NCBI GenBank assembly: GCA_028289455.1
Contig: JANQPN010000011.1
Span: 49,588 to 113,587, forward strand
Direction: 5' to 3'
DNA length: 64,000 nucleotides
Source: Wenzhouxiangellaceae bacterium
Lineage (GTDB): Bacteria > Pseudomonadota > Gammaproteobacteria > Xanthomonadales > Wenzhouxiangellaceae
Part shown: piece by piece, positions 56,442-64,000 of the stretch
Numbering within the stretch: position 1 is the stretch's first letter
Layout: the number at the start of each line of letters is the position of its first letter
Notes under the pieces: generated by a model
The model's input: only the letters and a program-made list of their open reading frames with translations
The model's database searches: none
What the model was told of the DNA's origin: nothing
Translations under genes and position numbers: made by a program

Positions 56442-58775
56442 ATGGATGACAAACTTCGTCGCGACGCACTTGAATACCACCGTTGGCCGGTGCCCGGCAA
56501 GATACGCATTTCTCCGACTAAAGCACTGACCACTCAAAAAGACCTGGCCATGGCTTATTCGCCTGGCGTAGCAGCAGCTTCCGAACTGATCCATGAGAAT
56601 CCTGCTGAAGCAGCCAATATGACAGCACGGGGCAATCTGGTGGCGGTCATCAGTAATGGCACGGCAGTACTTGGCCTGGGGTCAATTGGAGCCCTTGCCT
56701 CCAAGCCGGTAATGGAAGGTAAAGGTGTCCTGTTTCGTAAGTTTGCCGGAATTGATGTATTCGATATTGAAATCGATGAGCGTGACCCGGACAAACTGGT
56801 CGATATCATTGCCAGCCTGGAACCCACTTTCGGCGGAATCAACCTGGAAGATATCAAAGCACCGGAATGCTTTATTGTCGAAGAAAAGCTCAAGCAGCGG
56901 ATGGGTATTCCGGTATTTCACGATGACCAGCACGGTACTGCTGTTATTACTGCTGCTGCAGTGATCAATGCATTGCACATCATTGACAAGAAAATTGAAG
57001 ACGTACGCCTGACGGCCTCCGGTGCCGGTGCTGCCGGAATGGCCTGTCTGGACCTGCTGGTCAGCCTGGGTATGCAGCGTGAACATATCATTGTTTGTGA
57101 TCGCAGCGGTGTTGTATATGTTGGCCGTGATGATGACATGGATGACCGCAAGGCACAGTATGCCCGCGACATACCGGAGCGCACGCTGGGTGAAGCCATC
57201 CGTGGTGCAGACATTTTTCTGGGTGTATCTGCACCGGGCGTGCTGACTCAGGAAATGGTCAAGGACATGGCTGCGCAACCGATTATCCTGGCACTGGCCA
57301 ATCCGGTTCCTGAAATCATGCCGGATGAAGCTCGTAAGGCACGCCCGGATGCCATTATTGCCACCGGAAGGTCTGACTTTCCCAACCAGGTCAACAATGT
57401 CCTGTGCTTTCCATACTTATTCCGGGGCGCCCTGGATGTCGGTGCCAAACTGATCAATGAAGAAATGAAGCTGGCATGCGCACATGCACTGGCGGAATTA
57501 ACCCGCTTGGAAGCCAGTGATGTGAGCGCTGCGGCTTATGGCGGGAAAACACCCCAGTTCGGCCCTGAATACCTGATACCGCAACCATTTGATCCACGCC
57601 TGCTCGGGCATCTGGCGCCGGCAGTCGCCAAGGCAGCCATGGATACCGGCGTAGCCGAACGGCCGATCGACGATATGGATGCCTATCGGGAGCGGCTGAA
57701 TCAATTTGTCTTCCGCACCGGCTTACTGATGAAGCCCGTCTTTGATACTGCCCGGGCAAATCCGCGCAGGGTCATTTTTGCCGAAGGCGAACACGAAACC
57801 ATATTGCGCGCTGTACAGACCATTCTGGATGACGGGCTGGCCATACCGATTTTGATCGGACGTCCGGAAGTGGTCAAAATGCGTGCAGAACGCATGGGAC
57901 TGCGGCTGGAGGCCGGGCGCGATTTTGAATTGATTAATCCGCACTCCGATCCTCGCTATAAGGACTATTGGCAGACCTATCATGAATTGATGCAACGCCG
58001 GGGCGTATCACCGGAAGCAGCCAAATCAATTGTACGCACGCGTGAAAGTGTTATCGCGGCGCTGGCCGTCAAACGTGGTGATGCTGATGCCATGATCACC
58101 GGACTGGTCGGCCGTTATCAAAGCAAGCTGCATTACGTATTGAACGTACTCGGCATTCGCGACGGCGTTGATACAGTAGGCGCCCTGAGCGTATTGACCG
58201 GCGACAGCGGCACTTTCTTTGTGTGTGATACACACGTCAACCCGAACCCGACAGCTGAGCAGATTGCCGACCTGACGGAAATGGCTGCAGAAAAGGTCAG
58301 ACTGTTCGGCTTATCACCCAAGGTGGCGCTGCTGTCGCACTCGGCTTTCGGCAGCCACCATGACGAAACCTCCGATAAGATGCAGCGTGCCCTGCAATTG
58401 TTGCGCACCCGCTGCCCGAATCTGGAAGTGGAAGGCGAAATGACCGCCGATGCGGCTTTATCGGAAAATTTTCGCGAACAGATTTTCCCCAACTCGGTAT
58501 TGAAAGGCAGCGCCAATCTGCTGGTGATGCCCGATCAGGGCGCAGCACATATCGCGTTTAATTTTGCCCGGTTGCTGACCAAGGGAGTCAGTGTCGGGCC
58601 GATTCTAATGGGTGCGGGCATGCCGGCGCATATTCTGACGCCATCAGCTACTGTTCGCAGAGTGGTAAACATGACCGCAATAGCCTGTGTGGATGCACAG
58701 CGCTTTGAATATGACCGGCAGGCACATTTGTTTGACGGCATGCGTAATGTTGATGATGCAGAAGACTGGACATAG
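56442..58775 (+). CDS. maeB: NADP-dependent malic enzyme with phosphotransacetylase-like domain
   Basis: 777 aa. It decarboxylates malate to pyruvate. Residues 1-430 are the malic enzyme ([62 protein letters not shown]-binding [16 protein letters not shown]). Residues about 440-765 are a phosphotransacetylase-like regulatory domain ([20 protein letters not shown], ending [20 protein letters not shown]). Such fused MaeB enzymes are allosterically controlled by acetyl-CoA through the PTA part. It lies upstream of the PDH genes, which consume its product. Confidence 0.96.
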   Translation: MDDKLRRDALEYHRWPVPGKIRISPTKALTTQKDLAMAYSPGVAAASELIHENPAEAANMTARGNLVAVISNGTAVLGLGSIGALASKPVMEGKGVLFRKFAGIDVFDIEIDERDPDKLVDIIASLEPTFGGINLEDIKAPECFIVEEKLKQRMGIPVFHDDQHGTAVITAAAVINALHIIDKKIEDVRLTASGAGAAGMACLDLLVSLGMQREHIIVCDRSGVVYVGRDDDMDDRKAQYARDIPERTLGEAIRGADIFLGVSAPGVLTQEMVKDMAAQPIILALANPVPEIMPDEARKARPDAIIATGRSDFPNQVNNVLCFPYLFRGALDVGAKLINEEMKLACAHALAELTRLEASDVSAAAYGGKTPQFGPEYLIPQPFDPRLLGHLAPAVAKAAMDTGVAERPIDDMDAYRERLNQFVFRTGLLMKPVFDTARANPRRVIFAEGEHETILRAVQTILDDGLAIPILIGRPEVVKMRAERMGLRLEAGRDFELINPHSDPRYKDYWQTYHELMQRRGVSPEAAKSIVRTRESVIAALAVKRGDADAMITGLVGRYQSKLHYVLNVLGIRDGVDTVGALSVLTGDSGTFFVCDTHVNPNPTAEQIADLTEMAAEKVRLFGLSPKVALLSHSAFGSHHDETSDKMQRALQLLRTRCPNLEVEGEMTADAALSENFREQIFPNSVLKGSANLLVMPDQGAAHIAFNFARLLTKGVSVGPILMGAGMPAHILTPSATVRRVVNMTAIACVDAQRFEYDRQAHLFDGMRNVDDAEDWT

Positions 58776-58783
58776 GAATACAC

Positions 58784-61453
58784 ATGGCAACTGACCCACA
58801 GCAACCCAAGGATATTGATCCACAGGAAACCAGGGAGTGGCAGGAGTCGCTCGACTCAGTAATGGATGTTGATGGTGCTGAACGTGCCCATTATCTGATA
58901 CAGGATCTGATCCAGCAGACCCGCAGCCAGGGTCTGGATTTACCATACGACCTCACCACCAGTTATATCAATACCATTCCGGTGTCCAAACAACCGGACA
59001 TGCCCGGTAATGCCGAACTGGAACACCGAATTCGTGCGATTATCCGTTGGAATGCAATGGCGATGGTAGTACGTGCCAGCCGCCGGGGCGGTGAGCTGGG
59101 TGGTCATATCGCCAGCTTTGCTTCAGCAGCTACACTTTATGATGTTGGATTTAATCATTTCTTCAAAGGGCCAGATGCTGAAGGTGGTGCAGATCTGTTG
59201 TATATCCAGGGTCACAGCTCACCAGGTATTTACTCTCGGGCATTTCTGGAAGGACGTCTGAGCGAAGACCAGCTGGACCGGTTCCGCCAGGAAGTCAATG
59301 GAGATGGCCTGTCTTCTTATCCGCACCCCTGGCTGATGCCGGATTTCTGGCAGCTGCCCACCGTATCAATGGGACTGGGACCCATTTTTGCAATTTACCA
59401 GGCACGTTTCCTGAAGTACCTGCACAACCGTGGACTGGCAGATACCAGTCAGCGTAAAGTCTGGTGTTTCATGGGTGACGGTGAATCCGACGAACCGGAA
59501 TCACTGGGCGCAATCGCGCTGGCAGGACGTGAACACCTGGATAATCTGATTTTTGTAGTCAACTGCAACCTGCAGCGGCTGGATGGACCGGTACGCGGCA
59601 ACAGCAAGATTATCCAGGAACTCGAAGGCGTATTCCGGGGTGCCGGATGGAATGTGATAAAGGTCCTCTGGGGCAGTTATTGGGACCCGCTGCTGGAACA
59701 GGATCATGAAGGCTTGCTGAAAGACCGCATGGCCGAAGCCGTAGACGGTGACTACCAGAAATACAAAGCCATGAACGGCGCTTATGTGCGCGAGCACTTT
59801 TTCGGCAAAAACCCCGAGCTGAAGAAGATGGTCGCTGATATGAGCGATGAAGAAATCTGGCGCCTGAACCGTGGCGGACATGACCCGCATAAAGTCTATG
59901 CCGCCTATGAACGCGCCACCACTCATACCGGCCGTCCCACCGTCATTCTGGCAAAAACCATCAAAGGTTACGGCATGGGTCAATCGGGTGAAGGGCAGAA
60001 CATCAGTCACCAGCAGAAAAAACTGGATGATGATGGCGTAAGGTATTTCCGGGACCGCTTCAAGGTGCCGGTTACCGACCAGCAGATTGACGAAGTTCCG
60101 TATTTCCACCCTGGTGATACCAGTGAGGAAATTCGCTATCTGAAAGAGCGCCGGGATGCGCTGGGCGGTTATCTGCCGCAACGCATTGATGCAGCTGAAT
60201 CACTGCCGACACCTGAGCTGAGTGCCTTTGAGAGCATTTTGAAAGGCTCTGGTGAACGTGAAATATCCACCACCATGGCATTCGTCCGGTGCCTGTCGCT
60301 GCTGTTGCGTGACAAACATCTGAAAGAACGCATTGTACCGATTGTATGCGATGAGGCCCGCACTTTCGGCATGGAAGGCATGTTCCGTCAGCTGGGAATT
60401 TATTCTTCCTGGGGACAGGTTTACGACCCGGTCGATTCTGACCAGCTGATGTTTTACAAGGAAGACAAAAAAGGGCAGATTCTCCAGGAGGGCATTACCG
60501 AGGCCGGCGCTATATCTTCCTGGATCGCAGCCGCCACATCCTATGCCAACAACGGCCTTGCGATGATTCCGTTCTACATTTTCTACTCGATGTTCGGCTT
60601 CCAGCGGGTTGGTGACCAGGCCTGGGCCGCCGGCGACATGCGGGCCCGCGGTTTCCTGCTTGGCGGCACTGCCGGACGCACCACACTTAACGGCGAAGGC
60701 CTGCAGCACGAAGACGGCCACAGCCATTTGCTGGCAGGGGCGATTCCCAACTGTGTTTCCTATGATCCGACATTCGGTTATGAAATAGCCGTCATTATCC
60801 GTGATGGCCTGCGTCGCATGTATACCGACCAGGAAGATGTGTTTTATTACCTGACGGTAATGAATGAAAATTACCGGCAACCGGCCATGCCGGAAAATTC
60901 TGAAGAAGGTATTCTGAAAGGCATGTACCTGTTCAGCGAAGGCAAGCCGGCAGAGCTGAAAGTCCAGCTGCTGGGCTCCGGAACCATCCTGCGTGAAGCC
61001 ATTGCTGCTGCTGACATACTAACCGGCCTGTTCAAAATCAGCGCCAATGTATGGAGTGTCACCAGCTTCAATGAACTGCGCCGCGACGGGCAGTCTGCAG
61101 AACGGTTCAATCGACTGAATATTGATGCTGATCCGCAGCAGCCCTATGTTTCAAGCTGCCTCAGCAAGCACAGCGGACCTATTATTGCCGCCACAGATTA
61201 TGTGCGCGCATATGCGGAACAGATTCGCCCATATTTACCGCATAATGATTATCTGGTACTTGGTACAGACGGATTCGGGCGCAGCGACACCCGTGAGAAC
61301 CTGCGGCAGTTCTTTGAGGTTGACCGCCGGCATATAGCCTATGCGGCTCTATATCGTCTGTTCCTGAAAGGCAAGTTATCGCGTTCCGCACTGCTGGATG
61401 CACGCAATCAGCTTAATATCGATCCGGACAAGCCAAATCCGGTCACCGTATAA
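58784..61453 (+). CDS. aceE: Pyruvate dehydrogenase E1 component (homodimeric)
   Basis: 889 aa. AceE decarboxylates pyruvate on thiamine diphosphate and reductively acetylates E2. Motifs are GGELGGHIASFASAATLYDV, the ThDP motif WCFMGDGESDEPESLGAIAL ending near NCNLQRLDGPV, TIKGYGMGQSGEGQNISHQQ, and in the second half FGMEGMFRQLGIYSSWGQVY and LQHEDGHSHLLAGAIPNCVS. It starts 8 nt after maeB and has the standard length. Confidence 0.98.
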   Translation: MATDPQQPKDIDPQETREWQESLDSVMDVDGAERAHYLIQDLIQQTRSQGLDLPYDLTTSYINTIPVSKQPDMPGNAELEHRIRAIIRWNAMAMVVRASRRGGELGGHIASFASAATLYDVGFNHFFKGPDAEGGADLLYIQGHSSPGIYSRAFLEGRLSEDQLDRFRQEVNGDGLSSYPHPWLMPDFWQLPTVSMGLGPIFAIYQARFLKYLHNRGLADTSQRKVWCFMGDGESDEPESLGAIALAGREHLDNLIFVVNCNLQRLDGPVRGNSKIIQELEGVFRGAGWNVIKVLWGSYWDPLLEQDHEGLLKDRMAEAVDGDYQKYKAMNGAYVREHFFGKNPELKKMVADMSDEEIWRLNRGGHDPHKVYAAYERATTHTGRPTVILAKTIKGYGMGQSGEGQNISHQQKKLDDDGVRYFRDRFKVPVTDQQIDEVPYFHPGDTSEEIRYLKERRDALGGYLPQRIDAAESLPTPELSAFESILKGSGEREISTTMAFVRCLSLLLRDKHLKERIVPIVCDEARTFGMEGMFRQLGIYSSWGQVYDPVDSDQLMFYKEDKKGQILQEGITEAGAISSWIAAATSYANNGLAMIPFYIFYSMFGFQRVGDQAWAAGDMRARGFLLGGTAGRTTLNGEGLQHEDGHSHLLAGAIPNCVSYDPTFGYEIAVIIRDGLRRMYTDQEDVFYYLTVMNENYRQPAMPENSEEGILKGMYLFSEGKPAELKVQLLGSGTILREAIAAADILTGLFKISANVWSVTSFNELRRDGQSAERFNRLNIDADPQQPYVSSCLSKHSGPIIAATDYVRAYAEQIRPYLPHNDYLVLGTDGFGRSDTRENLRQFFEVDRRHIAYAALYRLFLKGKLSRSALLDARNQLNIDPDKPNPVTV

Positions 61454-61496
61454 ATGATGCCCTGGCACCTGAGTGATTTAGAGAGAGAAAAGCAAT

Positions 61497-62792
61497 ATGG
61501 CCAACAGCATTGAAATTACTGTCCCTGATATCGGTGACTTTGACAAAGTCCCTGTGATCGAACTACTGGTTGCCGAAGGTGATCAGATTGCGGTGGATGA
61601 CTCCCTGGTTACCCTGGAGAGTGATAAGGCCACTATGGAAGTTCCGGCTTCGCACGCCGGCAAAATCGTATCGCTGAACGTCACAGTAGGCGATGAAGTT
61701 TCCGAAGGCGATGTCATCGCGGTCATCGAAGCTGACCAGACAGAGTCGCAGGAATCCTCAGACGAGGTAGCAGAATCGGCCCAGCCTGAAGAGCTGCAGA
61801 CCACTGAGCCTGTACAGCAGCAGGAACCCCCGTCACCACCAGCTGCAGCTCCGGCAGCAGAACCGGCAACCGCTTCACAAGGTAATCAGACTCATGCCAG
61901 CCCGAGTGTCCGCAAGCTGGCGCGCAAGCTGGAAGTTGATTTATCCGCGGTAACCGCCACAGGCCGTAAAGGACGTATCACTGAACAGGACCTGCACTCA
62001 CACATTAAACAGCAGATGAGCGGCGCTGGTCAGCAACACAGCGGTGGCTCCGGCTTGTCCGTTACACCGGCCAAACCGGTTGATTTCAGTAAATATGGTG
62101 AAATTGAAGAACAGCCGCTGTCACGAATCAAGAAAATCTCCGGTGCGCACCTGCACCGTAACTGGTTGACTATTCCGCATGTCACCCAGCATGATCATGC
62201 TGACATTACCCAACTGGAAGCTTTCAGAAAATCACATGATGCTGAGGTACGCGAACAGGGTACCAGGCTGACACTGATTGTTTTCATGATCAAAGCCTGC
62301 GTTGCGGCGTTGAAAAGTTTCCCTCAATTCAATGCTTCGCTGTCCAGTGACGGCGAGTCACTGATTCTGAAGAAATACTTCAATATCGGTATTGCCGTGG
62401 ACACCCCGGAAGGCCTGGTTGTTCCTGTAATCCGCGAATGTGAACAAAAAGGATTACTCGAGCTTGCCCATGAGCTGACTGACTTAAGCGGCCGGGCTCG
62501 CGAAGGCAAACTCAAGCCTGCAGAAATGCAGGGAGGCTGCTTTTCAATCTCCAGCCTGGGCGGAATCGGCGGCACTGCTTTCACGCCAATCGTCAATGGT
62601 CCTGAAGTTGCAATTCTGGGTGTTTCCCGGTCATCATTGGCACCGGTCTGGGACGGTGATGCTTTTCAACCCAGATTGATGCTGCCATTGTCACTGTCCT
62701 ATGATCACCGCGTAATCGATGGTGCAGACGCAGCGCGTTTTACCCGTTTCCTGGTGACCCGACTGGAAGACTTCCGCCGGGTGGTTTTATAA
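61497..62792 (+). CDS. aceF: Dihydrolipoamide acetyltransferase (PDH E2), one lipoyl domain
   Basis: 431 aa. AceF transfers the acetyl group to CoA and forms the PDH core. It has one lipoyl domain (residues 1-78, lipoyl Lys in [12 protein letters not shown]), a Pro/Ala linker (QQEPPSPPAAAPAAEPATAS), an E3-binding domain (SPSVRKLARKLEVDLSAVTA), and the catalytic domain ending with the active-site LSYDHRVIDGADAARF. E. coli AceF has three lipoyl domains; this one has one, with a second lipoyl domain fused to E3 downstream. AGAGAGAAAAG precedes the ATG. Confidence 0.97.
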   Translation: MANSIEITVPDIGDFDKVPVIELLVAEGDQIAVDDSLVTLESDKATMEVPASHAGKIVSLNVTVGDEVSEGDVIAVIEADQTESQESSDEVAESAQPEELQTTEPVQQQEPPSPPAAAPAAEPATASQGNQTHASPSVRKLARKLEVDLSAVTATGRKGRITEQDLHSHIKQQMSGAGQQHSGGSGLSVTPAKPVDFSKYGEIEEQPLSRIKKISGAHLHRNWLTIPHVTQHDHADITQLEAFRKSHDAEVREQGTRLTLIVFMIKACVAALKSFPQFNASLSSDGESLILKKYFNIGIAVDTPEGLVVPVIRECEQKGLLELAHELTDLSGRAREGKLKPAEMQGGCFSISSLGGIGGTAFTPIVNGPEVAILGVSRSSLAPVWDGDAFQPRLMLPLSLSYDHRVIDGADAARFTRFLVTRLEDFRRVVL

Positions 62793-62817
62793 ATCCACTA
62801 GCAACTCTACTGCAAAC

Positions 62818-63330
62818 ATGAACCAGGATCCCAACCAGCGTATGGGCCGGAGCATGATCTGGATCAGTATGATTGCCGCCCTGGGGCTGTTGACCTGGTT
62901 TTTCTCCGGCATTATTCATCAGCGTAATAACCCCAACACTAATGTCACCGGCATAGTGTTGCCTGATGCTGTTGAAGTAAGCCTGCAAAGAAACCGTTAT
63001 GGGCATTATGTTGCCACCGGCACTATAAACAATCAGTCAGTTGAGTTTCTTATTGATACCGGCGCCACTGATGTGGTGCTGCCGGATTCACTGGCCCGCG
63101 AACTTGCACTGCGCAACCTGGGGCCAGTTACCATGAGCACAGCCAACGGCACAACACGAGGCTACCTGACCCGCATCAATGAATTGAAACTGGGACCGAT
63201 CATCGTGCATGACGTTAACGCTGTGGTCGCGCCCAATCTTGATACGGAAATTCTGCTGGGTATGACTGTTCTTCGCGAACTGGACTGGCAGCAGCGTGGC
63301 GACCAGCTTATTCTTCGCCAGAACGGCTAA
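62818..63330 (+). CDS. Membrane-anchored retropepsin-like aspartic protease (TIGR02281 type)
   Basis: 170 aa. An N-terminal TM anchor (MIWISMIAALGLLTWFFSG) is followed by a clan AA aspartic protease domain. The catalytic motif is VEFLIDTGATDVVLPDSLAR, preceded by the strand GHYVATGTINNQ and followed by GYLTRINELKLGPIIVHDVN and the hydrophobic-Gly turn EILLGMTVL. Retropepsins act as dimers with one DTG each, which fits. The substrate is unknown. It lies between aceF (25 nt after) and lpd (22 nt before) on the same strand, so it is transcribed with the PDH genes. Confidence 0.85.
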   Translation: MNQDPNQRMGRSMIWISMIAALGLLTWFFSGIIHQRNNPNTNVTGIVLPDAVEVSLQRNRYGHYVATGTINNQSVEFLIDTGATDVVLPDSLARELALRNLGPVTMSTANGTTRGYLTRINELKLGPIIVHDVNAVVAPNLDTEILLGMTVLRELDWQQRGDQLILRQNG

Positions 63331-63352
63331 CCTATAACAATGTGAGCACTGC

Positions 63353-64000
63353 ATGAGCAAAATTGAAATTAAGGTTCCTGATATCGGTGATTTCGACAAC
63401 ATCCCGGTGATTGAAGTCCTGGTGTCTGAAGGTGACCAGGTCGACCAGGATCAATCTTTGATTACCCTGGAAAGCGATAAAGCCACCATGGAAGTACCCG
63501 CTACTCAGGCAGGCACAATTACCAGTTTGAAAGTAGATGTTGGCGATGAAGTATCTGAAGGTACAGTTATCGCTGAGCTGGAAAGCAGTGCTGAGCAAGA
63601 GCCGGCTGATACTGACAGCAGCACAGCCGAGGCTGAGCCTGAATCTGGCGAATCTGCTGATCAGGAAACAGCGACTACTGAAACAGCTACTACTGTAGAT
63701 GACTCACAGTATGACTGCGATGTACTGGTGCTTGGAGCCGGGCCCGGGGGGTATGCCGCAGCTTTCCGTGCTGCCGATCTGGATTTGGACGTGGTATTGG
63801 TCGAACGTGAACCGGTGCTGGGCGGTGTATGTCTGAATGTTGGATGTATACCGTCAAAAGCATTATTGCACACGGCGCGGGTACTGGATGAAACAAGGCA
63901 CATGTCAGCGCATGGCGTCCACTTTGGTGAACCTGATATTGACCTGGATAAATTGAGAGACTGGAAAGACTCAGTCATCAACCGCCTCACCAGCGGCTTG
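63353..64000 (+). CDS. lpdA: Dihydrolipoyl dehydrogenase with N-terminal lipoyl domain (partial)
   Basis: 216 codons before the window ends; the 3' part is missing. LpdA reoxidises dihydrolipoamide in PDH. Residues 1-75 are a lipoyl domain with [12 protein letters not shown], very close to that of AceF here. An acidic Ser/Thr/Glu-rich linker (about residues 78-118) follows, then the FAD-binding start [20 protein letters not shown] and the redox disulfide [16 protein letters not shown] near residues 157-170. Lipoyl-bearing E3 enzymes occur in some beta- and gammaproteobacteria. The ATG at 63353 follows the protease gene by 22 nt. Confidence 0.95.
   Translation, partial: MSKIEIKVPDIGDFDNIPVIEVLVSEGDQVDQDQSLITLESDKATMEVPATQAGTITSLKVDVGDEVSEGTVIAELESSAEQEPADTDSSTAEAEPESGESADQETATTETATTVDDSQYDCDVLVLGAGPGGYAAAFRAADLDLDVVLVEREPVLGGVCLNVGCIPSKALLHTARVLDETRHMSAHGVHFGEPDIDLDKLRDWKDSVINRLTSGL

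Overview
This is 64 kb of ordinary chromosome from a Gammaproteobacterium of middling GC content. The markers are a complete lipid A and outer-membrane assembly block (uppS to lpxB, with bamA and skp), a type II secretion operon, a TtpC-type TonB system, DsbC, both accessory clamp-loader subunits (HolC and a HolD-like protein), and a PDH operon whose E3 carries its own lipoyl domain. The lipoyl-E3, the DUF3450/ExbB/TonB/TPR arrangement and the secreted Asp-box protein with paired C-terminal domains lean towards the Xanthomonadales/Wenzhouxiangella/Marinicella neighbourhood. That placement is an inference from gene content and is not proven. I saw no phage, IS element, CRISPR array, tRNA or rRNA.

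Layout. 33-6101 (-): gspE-F-G-H-I-J-K, the inner-membrane ATPase, platform and pseudopilins of a type II secretion system; the genes that would follow gspK lie off the left edge. 6173-13815 (-): a multi-pass membrane protein, purL, dsbC, xerD, and a lysine-rich AT-hook repeat protein. 13859-19586 (-): a TonB energy-transduction operon in the order DUF3450, long ExbB (TtpC type), short ExbB, ExbD, TonB, a second TonB, TPR protein. 19802-24458 (+): an RDD membrane protein, then an accessory two-gene operon with an operator-like repeat in front. That operon encodes a small exported protein with a DUF4198-like domain and a 1096-residue secreted Asp-box propeller protein. 24545-26718 (-): lptG and lptF. 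26849-31596 (+): pepA, holC, valS. 31641-33961 (-): proS and a DUF4124 protein. 34081-35838 (+): pssA, a holD-like gene, rimI. 35872-36801 (-): trhO.

37059-50607 (+) is the classical translation/envelope run rpsB-tsf-pyrH-frr-uppS-cdsA-rseP-bamA-skp-lpxD-fabZ-lpxA-lpxB-rnhB, with dxr missing from its usual place between cdsA and rseP. RpsB has a long Lys/Ala-rich C-terminal tail. 50725-51615 (+) is htpX. 51635-53401 (-) is arsC-wrbA-DUF2069-asparaginase. 53415-55162 (+) is a YihY protein and a thioredoxin-like protein. 55367-64000 (+) is central carbon metabolism: class I aldolase, malic enzyme-PTA fusion, aceE, aceF, a retropepsin-like aspartic protease, and lpd cut by the right edge.

How the parts fit. 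The T2SS and DsbC serve secretion and folding of disulfide-containing exported proteins, and the two-cysteine repeats of the secreted propeller protein make it a plausible but untested client. BamA, Skp, LptFG, the Lpx enzymes, RseP and HtpX together cover outer-membrane biogenesis and envelope quality control. The TonB system powers outer-membrane receptors encoded elsewhere. The points most worth following up are the propeller/DUF4198-like operon with its operator repeats, the tandem TonBs, the AT-hook protein and the RpsB tail (similar basic composition in two unrelated proteins), the EF-hand-like insert in BamA, the missing dxr, and the protease gene inside the PDH operon.
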